DNA from: Chrysemys picta bellii
Taxonomy: Eukaryota > Chordata > Testudines > Emydidae
Reading direction: 5' to 3'
Length of the DNA: 64,000 nt
Assembly (NCBI RefSeq): GCF_011386835.1
Contig: NC_088800.1
Coordinates: 52,667,439 to 52,731,438 of the forward strand
A program made the position numbers and the translations under genes. Below the pieces are notes generated by a model. That model did not search any database and was not told where the DNA came from. It saw only the letters and a program-made list of their open reading frames with translations. Shown one piece after another: positions 56,654 through 64,000 of the stretch (its first letter is position 1; every line of letters begins with the position of its first letter).

Positions 56654-56787
56654 TAATGAGACCATCCACAGTAACATGAGTAGATTTAACAAAATAGAAG
56701 GGATATAAACCCTCCTGCTGCAGGGAATGACTGATGGGGCTTAGCAAGAAGCTTCCCCTTGTTACAATTCAGGGCAATTGCATCAGT
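56654..56787 (+). mobile_element. CR1 fragment, right part
   Basis: Continues the CR1 at 52730: TGAGACCATCCACAGTAACA, then GAAGGGATATAAACCCTCCT and GGGGCTTAGCAAGAAGCTTC. Cut at about 56788 by a GC-rich element. Confidence 0.75.
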
Positions 56788-57140
56788 AGTGTAGCTGGGG
56801 GGGAGCAGGGCAGTGGCCGCTCTCCCACTGAGCACAAGTGGTGCCTTTTCAATTTCTTAGCACCTTTTTAATTTTTACTCACCCGGCGGCGCTCTGGATC
56901 TTCGGCGGCACTTCGGCGGCAGGCCCTTCGCTCGCTCTGGGTGTCTTCAACGGCACTGAAGGACCCACCGCCAAAATGCCACCGAAGACCCGCGGAGCGA
57001 GTGAAGGTCCCGCCGCTGAAGACCTGGAGCACCGCCCCGTCAGTAAAAGCGCCGCCGGGTGAGTAAAAGCTCCGCAGCAGGTGGCACCTTTTTTTGTGAT
57101 CACTCCCCCTGTTCCCTCCACCTGGCTACGCCAGTGACTG
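56788..57140. mobile_element. GC-rich MITE-like element
   Basis: The left end AGTGTAGCTGGGGGGGAG opposes the right end CCACCTGGCTACGCCAGT. The interior repeats CTTCGGCGGCAC and CGCCGAAGAC-type words on both strands, giving Ala/Pro-rich spurious frames on both strands (56838-57121). Boundaries approximate. Confidence 0.5.
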
Positions 57141-57550
57141 CACCTGTATTCCCCCTCTGTGGCCTAGCAAGGGCACCCACTCTGGGCTCCTGGCTCCTCA
57201 GCTGTCACTTCTCTAAGGGGGAGAGCCATGTTTCTCTCTCTCCAGAACAGGTTTTTTCCAGGCTGCACAGTTCCCTGTCTACACTGTATTATTCCCAGCA
57301 AGCCAGACAGCCTAAACAGACCAGCGTCCTCACTTTTCTCTCTCTTCGTAATTGACCACAGATACAAGTTACCACACAGCTCTTTCTAAGCAAGCACATT
57401 TATTGTTAAGGTGAAAGCACTAGAGAGAAAACATTAAAAATAATAAGAGAACCTACACACATGCTAACCAGTTTACCAAAGACTGCTCCAACTCCAGCAG
57501 GGTCTCTGGTAGGAGTCAGTCCTCCAAGCTCAGACAAGCAGGAAAGCGCA
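57141..57550. repeat. Unclassified repeat, possibly an LTR piece
   Basis: Phrases such as AGCAAGCCAGACAGCCTAAA, CTCTTTCTAAGCAAGCACAT and AATAAGAGAACCTACACACA are familiar from turtle interspersed repeats, but I cannot name the family. No open frame with a domain. Confidence 0.3.
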
Positions 57551-57687
57551 AGAGGGGAGGACTCCTGCCTCATACTGAGAAAGCAGGACGATCAGCGAGT
57601 TATCTTAAGTGCCTATACACAAATGCAAGAAGTCTGGGAAACAAGCAGTGAGAACTGGAAGTCCTGGCACAGTCAAGGAATTATGAT

Positions 57688-58224
57688 TTGAGTGGAATAA
57701 CAGAGACTTGGTGGGATAAATCACATGACTGGAGTACTGTCATGGATGGATTTAAACTGTTCAGGAAGGACAGGCAGGGTAGAAAAGTTGGGGGAGTTGC
57801 ATTGTATGTAAGAGTGCAGTATGACTGCTCAGAGCTCCGGTATGAAAGTGCAGAAAAACCTGAGAGTCTCTGGATTAAGGTTAGAAGTGTGAGCAACAAG
57901 GGTGATGTTGTGGTGGGAGTCTGCTATAGACCACCAGACCAGGGGAATGAGGTGGACGAGGCTTTCTTCCGGCAACTAACAGAAGTTACTAGATCACAGG
58001 CCCTGGTTCTCATGGGAGATTTCAATCACCCTGATATCTGCTGGGAGAGCAATACAGCGGTAGACAGACAATCCAGGAAGTTTTTGGAAAGTGTAGGGGA
58101 CAATTTCCTGATGCAAGTGCTGGAGGAATCAACTAGAGGCAGAGCTCTTCTTGACCTGCTACTCACAAAACAGGGAAGAATTAGTAGGGGAAGCAAAAGT
58201 GGATGGGAACCTGGGAGGCAGTGA
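57688..58224 (+). pseudogene. CR1 endonuclease (APE-like) domain
   Basis: A 178-codon block contains ITETWWDKSHDW and YRPPDQGNEVDEAFFRQL, and the catalytic loop MGDFNHPDICWE, typical of the apurinic-like endonuclease of CR1 that nicks target DNA. Shifted at the N-terminal side (57461-57690 in another phase) and at about 58195. The expected downstream S-D-H motif appears in another phase near 58219-58240 (GGSDHEMVKFRIL). Confidence 0.85.
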
Positions 58225-58356
58225 CCATGAGATGGTCAAGTTCAGGATCCTGACACAAGGAAGAAAGGAGAGCAGCAAAATACAGACCCTGGACTTCAGA
58301 AAAGCAGACTTTGACTCCCTCAGGGAACTGATGGGCGGGATCTCTGGGAGAATAAC

Positions 58357-59744
58357 ATGAGGGGGAAAGGAGTCCAGGAGAGCTGGCTGTATTTTAAAGA
58401 ATCCTTATTGAGGTTGCAGGAACAAACCATCCCGATGTGTAGAAAGAATAGTACATATGGCAGGCGACCAGCTTGGCTTAACAGTGAAATCCTTGCTGAT
58501 CTTAAACACAAAAAAGAAGTTTACAAGAAGTGGAAGATTGGACAAATGACCAGGGAGGAGTATAAAAATATTGCTCAGGCATGCAGGAGTGAAATCAGGA
58601 AGGCCAAATCACACTTGGAGTTGCAGCTAGCAAGAGATGTTAAGAGTAACAAGAAGGGTTTCTTCAGGTATGTTAGCAACAAGAAGAAAGTCAAGGAAAG
58701 TGTGGGCCCCTTACTGAATGAGGGAGGCAACCTAATAACAGAGGATGTGGAAAAAGCGAATGTACTCAATGGATTTTTTTGCCTCTGTCTTCACGAACAA
58801 GGTCAGCTCCCAGACTGGTCAGCTCCTGCTGGGCAGCACAGTATGGGGAGAAGGTGACCAGCCCTCTGTGGAGAAAGAAGTGGTTCAGGACTATTTAGAA
58901 AAGCTGGACGAGCACAAGTCCATGGGGCTGGATGTGCTGCATCCGAGGGTGCTAAAGGAATTGGCGGATGTGATTGCAGAGCCATTGGCCATTATCTTTG
59001 AAAACTCATAGCGATCTGGGGAGGTCCCGGATGACTGGAAAAAGGCTAATGTAGTGCCCATCTTTTAAAAAGGGAAGAAGGAGGATCCGGGGAACTACAG
59101 GCCATTCAGCCTCACCTCAGTTCCTGGAAAAATCATGGAGTAGGTCCTCAAGGAATCAATTCTGAAGCACTTAGAGGAGAAGAAAGTGATCGGGAACAGT
59201 CAGCATGGATTCACCAAGGGCAAGTCATGCCTGACTAACCTAATTGCCTTCTATGATGAGATAACTGGCTCTCTGGATGAGGGGAAAGCAGTGGATGTGT
59301 TCTTCCTTGACTTTAGCAAAGATTTTGATACGGTCTCCCACGGTATTCTTACTGGCAAGTTAAAGAAGTATGGGCTGGATGAATGGACTATAAGGTGGAT
59401 AGAAAGCTGGCTAGATCATCAGGCTCAACGCGAAGTGATCAATGGCTCCATGTCTAGTTGGCAGCCGGTGTCAAGCGGAGTGCCACAGGGGTTGGTTCTG
59501 GGGCCGGTTTTTTTCAATATCTTCATTAATGATCTGGAGGGTGGACTGCACCCTCAGCAAGTTTGCAGATGACACTAAACTGGGAGGAGTGGTAGATACG
59601 CCGGAGGGTAGGGATGGGATACAGTGGGACCTAGACAAATTAGAGGATTGGGTTCAACAAGGACAAATGCAGAGTCCTGCATTTAGGACGGAAGAATCCC
59701 ATGCACTGCTACAGACTAGGGACCAAATGGCTAGGCAGCAGTAG
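58357..59744 (+). pseudogene. CR1 reverse transcriptase, multiply interrupted
   Basis: Blocks in order: thumb-side linker (YGRRPAWLNSEILADLKHKK), palm entry ([20 protein letters not shown]), motif A region [13 protein letters not shown] (the usual Ala before Phe is Asp), motif [21 protein letters not shown] (usual Ser after Gly is Leu) and FADDTKLGG at about 59561 in a different phase. Stops at 59009-59011 (TAG) and 59067-59068, and shifts near 58800 and 59550, prevent translation. Confidence 0.85.
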
Positions 59745-60055
59745 TGCAGAGAAGGACCTAGGGGTTACAGTGGACAAGAAGCTGGATATGAGTCAACAGT
59801 GTGCTCTTGTTGCCAAGAAGGCTAATGGCATTTTGGGCTGTATAAGTAGGGGCTTTGCCAGCAGATCGAGGGACGTGATCATTCCCCTCTATTTGACATT
59901 GGTGAGGCCTCATCTGGAGTACTGTGTCCAGTTTTGGGTCCCACACTACAAGAAGGATGTGGAAAAATTGGAAAGAGTCCAGTGGAGGGCAAAAAAAAAA
60001 AAAATGATTAGGGGGCTGGAGCACATGACTTATGAGGAGAGGCTGAGGGAACTGG

Positions 60056-61218
60056 AAAAAGAACAGGAGTACTTGTGGCACCTTAGAGACTAACAAATAT
60101 ATTACAGCATAAGCTTTCGTGGACTACAGCCCACTTCTTCGGATGCATATAGAGTGGAATAAATATTGAGGAGATATATATACACACATACAGAGAGCAT
60201 AAACAGGTGGGAGTTGTCTTACCAACTCTGAGAGGCCAATTAAGTAAGAGAAAAAAAAAATTTTGAAGTGATAATCAAGATAGCCCAGTACAGACAGTTT
60301 GATAAGAAGTGTGAGAATACTTACAAGGGGAGATAGATTCAATGTTTGTAATGGCTCAGCCATTCCCAGTCCTTATTCAATCCTGAGTTGATTGTGTCTA
60401 GTTTGCATATCAATTCCAGCTCAGCAGTCTCTCGTTGGAGTCTGTTTTTGAAGTTTTTCTGTTGTAAGATAGCCACCCGCAGGTCTGACATTGAATGACC
60501 AGACAGGTTAAAGTGTTCTCCCACTGGTTTTTGAGTATTATGATTCCTGATGTCAGACTTGTGTCCATTAATTTTTTTGCATAGAGACTGTCTGGTTTGG
60601 CCAATGTACATGGCAGAGGGGCATTGCTGGCACATGATGGCATATATCACATTGGTAGATGTGCAGGTGAATGAGCCCCTGATGGTATGGCTGATGTGAT
60701 TAGGTCCTATGATGATGTCACTTGAATAGATATATGTGGTCATTCAATGTCAGACCTGTGGGTGGCTATCTTACAACAGAAAAACTTCAAAAACAGACTC
60801 CAACGAGAGACTGCTGAGCTGGAATTGATTTGCAAACTAGACACAATCAACTCAGGATTGAATAAGGACTGGGAATGGCTGAGCCATTACAAACATTGAA
60901 TCTATCTCCCCTTGTAAGTATTCTCACATTTCTTATCAAACTGTCTGTACTGGGCTATCTTGATTATCACTTCAAAAATTTTTTTTTTCTCTTACTTAAT
61001 TGGCCTCTCAGAGTTGGTAAGACAACTCCCACCTGTTTATGCTCTCTGTATGTGTGTATATATATCTCCTCAATATTTATTCCACTCTATATGCATCCGA
61101 AGAAGTGGGCTGTAGTCCACGAAAGCTTATGCTGTAATAAATTTGTTAGTCTCTAAGGTGCCACAAGTACTCCTGTTCTTTTTGCGGATATAGACTAACA
61201 CGGCTGCTACTCTGAAAC
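60056..61218. mobile_element. Hairpin Penelope-like insertion with GIY-YIG fragment
   Basis: Flanked by the 13-bp duplication CTGAGGGAACTGG at 60043-60055 and 61219-61231. Left arm (60056 to about 60503) and right arm (about 60740-61218) are inverted copies; for example ACCTTAGAGACTAACAAATA at about 60080 mirrors AATTTGTTAGTCTCTAAGGT at about 61140. The roughly 236-base centre completes a GIY-YIG coding frame on the minus strand. It interrupts the CR1 RT C-terminal region. The family phrases (GCTTTCGTGGACTACAGCCC, TACTCCTGTTCTTTTTGCGG) are those of the pieces at 30469, 38412 and 43528. Confidence 0.85.
60339..60743 (-). pseudogene. GIY-YIG endonuclease domain of a Penelope-like element, fragment
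   Basis: A 134-codon open block that ends at a stop followed by the 3' end of the element. It contains VIYAIMC (residues 32-38), CQQC (38-41), YIGQTRQSL (46-54), His61, and PVGEHF with Glu76, which fit a GIY-YIG nuclease with its Tyr pair and catalytic Glu. Such a domain normally sits C-terminal to the RT of Penelope-like elements and nicks the target. The basic residue after QSLCK is Lys rather than the more common Arg. The RT is absent, so this is a 5'-truncated piece even though the frame is clean. Confidence 0.75.
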
Positions 61219-61619
61219 CTGAGGGAACTGGGATTATTTAGTCTGCAGAAGAGAAGAATGAGGAGGGATTTGATAGCTGCTTTCAACTACCTGAAAGGGG
61301 GTTCCAAAGAGGATGGATCTAGACTGGTGGTAGCAGATGACAGAACAAGGAGTAGTGGTCTCAAGTTGCAGTGGGGGAGGTTTAGGTTGGATATTAGGAA
61401 AATCTTTTTCACTTGGAGTGTGGTGAAGCACTGGAATGGGTTACCTAGGGAGATGGTGGAATCTCCTTCCTTAGAGGTTTTTAAGGTCAGGCTTGCCAAA
61501 ACCCTGGCTGGGATGATTTAGTTGGGGATTGGTTCTGCTTTGAGTAGAGGGTTGGACTAGATGACCTCCTGAGGTCCCTTCCAATCCTGATATTCTATGA
61601 TTCTTTGATTCTAAGCTCA

Positions 61620-64000
61620 TAACACCTTCAGTTCAGGACAAGCACATCCATGCATAGGTTAGTTTTTCCATCTTACAGACCTGAGCCTTTGATCTTCAGG
61701 TTCTAGGATCAGGTAATCAGTAGACAATGGTCCCTTCTTTAGTGCATAGCTTCAAATGGCTGGGTTTTTGCATAACTGGGGTAAGGAGGAGTGTGGAATT
61801 TCCATTCACCTCCTCCTAGCTAGTTCCCAGGAAATCCAACTTGCACATATTTGTCTAAAAGATTATTCTTGTCTGCCACATTGTTCAATATAGCATTTTG
61901 ACCATCCCGGCCCACAATAATACCATAACTTTTGCATTTACTATAATGGACTCCAAAGATGATAAGGTTTTTCAAAGATATTGCAGGAAATTGCTACCGC
62001 TGTCACACCCCTTATGGCTGGTTATTCCACAATTGTCTACTCTGGGTTTTCTTGCACCTTCCTCTGAATCACCTGGTTTTGGCCACTGGTCAGCCAGAGT
62101 ACTGGATTACCTAGATCACTGTCTTGATGCAGTATGGCATTTCCTGTGGCTACTAATATGAGTTCATTTTGCAGAATTTGGCCAGTTTTTGAAACTTATG
62201 CCTGGGCCACCACATGGCGCAGAGTAAGTGTGTTTAAGCCAGGAAGTGCATCTCAAACTGGTTCAAAAACATGATTGAGTCCCTGGTGTGGAAGGAGTCT
62301 TTGGGCCTTTAAGTGGCAGCAGAAAAAACACAGAAACCAGATTTTGTTATCATAATCAACCGTGGCACAGCAAAGAGACTTGCCCCAACTGCAGCGATGC
62401 TCTTATGAAGGCATGGCTGAGCTGCATGTAAAAGAAATCCTTTAGCAGTATTCCTCATTTGCCAAAGAATTAATCTGTGTATTGCATGGCAGAATATTAG
62501 GATCCATTAAAGGTGAGGCTGAACTGAGCTGTGAACCATGTTTACAAGAGTATTTAATGGTCTGAATCACCTCAAGCTGCCATTTATTTCAATGATCATT
62601 AAATCAAGATATTATAGCAGCATTTTCAGAAGACAGGTTACCATGGTGACCATTAAAGGACTAATCTTATTATCACAGTTTGTTATTCCAATTAGTTGTT
62701 TGTTTACAAGCGCTTCAGGTTGTATATTTCAGTCCACAGAAAACACTTCTTCCCAGTACAAATCTGTTTTACTCAGCACTCAGCACTCAGCTTCCAATTG
62801 CATGTTAGTTTGGGGAGCCATGGAAACCCTGTTGTTTTGGCATTGGGTTTGTCGAGGGTTTTGATTTTAGTGCCATGAAACAAGATAAAACTCAGCCCAC
62901 TTGCACAAAATGTAAATGATTCAGTGTATCAAAAGCAGAAAGAAGGTCAGGGAGACCCAGCAGAAAAGACCAACATCAGCTGGTCATTAAAAATGACCTG
63001 CAAAGGAGAAAAAAAGAATGTATCCGTTTTTATGGTGCATGAAGAAAGCCTGAAAGATTTGTGGAGTTTCTCCTTTTTTTCCCTTCAACATCACCAATTT
63101 CAAGCCAGATCTTCCCTAATTTTGCTGGAAAGCCTCAGAGAAGTGGACCAAGAGCTCTCTCAGCCCTCAATTGAAGGAGTGAGGTAATGACTCTTTAGAG
63201 AGAGATTTTCTCCTAAGTGTTCCTTAGTCATTGGTGCTAAATGGGCACAAACAAAAACAATTTTGAAAGTCTGAATAAAAATCACTTCCCTTCATTTTTC
63301 TTCATTGGGATCTGTGATGTCAGTTCAACAGTCATCCACAGAGTCTTGTAGGTTAAATTACACTCCAGTTTCACCTGTAAAATACAAATAGAGAAAAAAA
63401 AATCTTTTCAGTCCTTCATACATCATGAAGTAAAAAAAACAAGTGCAGAACCCCCTTTTTTTGCTTTGCCTTTTACCTTTGAAGTCCAAACCCTTGGGAC
63501 AGCAGCATTCTTCTCTGAGGCAGAGGGCAGGGATGGTAGGAATAGGTTTTACTGTCACAAAGGGTCTGCCCCCGTTGCCATATGCATTATTAAGCGCCAG
63601 ATAAATGACCTACTGAAAATAACTGACTTTTGTTAGTTTTGTCCAGGCCCATACATTGTCTACACTGTAAATATCTTAGTGATAACTAGGACTGTAGCAA
63701 CAGAGGCTAGTCAACCATGTCTGCTCACCCTTGCAACAGAACCAAGGGACCTGCTCAGGGGCAAGGGTCATGACTTATGGCAGCTGCTACATGCAGAAGA
63801 GCTGCACCAGCTTCCTCCAGCCAAGCCCCCAGGTCCACTGGAAAACTGAAGTAGCAACAAGGCAGCTGTGGGGGAGGGGGCAGGGGAGGTCAACAAAAAC
63901 ATGTCTGAGCCTCTGGATTTTTCCTGCAGTCCTCCTGATGTCACAGCACCCATCTTTCAGCATCAGTCCCAACACGCTGCTAGCTCACTAATGCCACCTC
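61620..64000. other. Upstream flank of XPO6, no gene identified
   Basis: About 2.4 kb without recognised exon or repeat. The minus frame 63358-63558 contains a Cys-rich stretch (ALCLREECCCPKGLDF) followed by a GTAAAAG that could be a donor, but no homologue is recognised. Other frames (62538-62864, 62924-63187, 63731-63991) carry no domain. Confidence 0.4.

Larger units (their letters stand above)
57550..61614 (+). mobile_element. Long CR1 LINE, decayed, split by a Penelope-like insertion
   Basis: A nearly complete ORF2 region in plus orientation: endonuclease (57688-58224), linker (58357-58857), reverse transcriptase (59186-59744) and RT C-terminal part (59701-60042, resuming at 61232). The 3' end ATATTCTATGATTCTTTGAT at 61590-61610 is the CR1 short-repeat tail. 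Multiple shifts and stops, and A-run growth at 59991-60004, make it inactive. The 5' end near 57550 lacks ORF1. It is the longest CR1 in the window and lies upstream of the XPO6 promoter. Confidence 0.9.

Noticed and set aside
63358..63558. Cys-rich minus frame with possible donor as an exon
   Set aside because: No recognised homologue, weak acceptor, and no neighbouring exon to join.

Overview
The window reads as a vertebrate nuclear genome, most likely a turtle. It is AT-rich and exon-poor, with CR1 LINEs, a tRNA-derived SINE of the cryptodiran type, hAT and Harbinger-like transposons with their MITEs, Penelope-like and DIRS-like retroelements and LTRs, many of them nested. The turtle assignment is recognition from repeat families, not a database result.

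The only host gene I can support is XPO6 (exportin-6) on the minus strand. Coding exons 2, 3 and 4 lie at 19106-19196, 16473-16585 and 12268-12465. Their splice sites and phases fit, and they encode the start of the protein except Met1. The remaining exons lie off the left edge. A CpG-island promoter at about 52140-52560 (GC boxes, ETS, CCAAT and YY1-type sites) is the likely XPO6 promoter. A Met-only exon 1 candidate (Kozak ATG joined directly to a strong GT donor) sits at 51141. If so, intron 1 is about 32 kb, and most of the window is intronic repeat.

Layout: 1-5638, a DIRS-like tyrosine-recombinase retrotransposon on the minus strand, with its 5' end in the window and its 3' end cut by the edge. 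5640-21270, XPO6 introns 4 to 1 with CR1 fragments, MIR-like SINEs, a tRNA SINE and MITEs. 21278-25395, an hAT transposon with perfect 8-bp target duplications, carrying a nested GC-rich transposon. 27508-30860, an hAT-like MITE, a 1.9-kb fold-back element with another MITE inside it, and Penelope-like pieces with an hAT MITE. 37576-43016, more MITEs, a hairpin Penelope-like insertion, a Harbinger-like MYB/SANT element and a solo LTR. 48.1-50.9 kb, a SINE, an L2-like LINE remnant and CR1. 52816-56653, a transposon with CACTG termini and TAA target duplications, inserted in a CR1 and itself hit by a solo LTR. 57550-61614, a long decayed CR1 split by a hairpin Penelope-like insertion.

The most unusual item is the 52816-56653 transposon. 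Its CR1 target site can be read as an empty site, so both termini and the TAA duplication are fixed. Its minus-strand gene encodes a Cys-rich, acidic, DDE-like protein that I know only as an uncharacterised predicted protein. No bacterial-type features, CRISPR arrays, rRNA genes or intact tRNA genes were seen.
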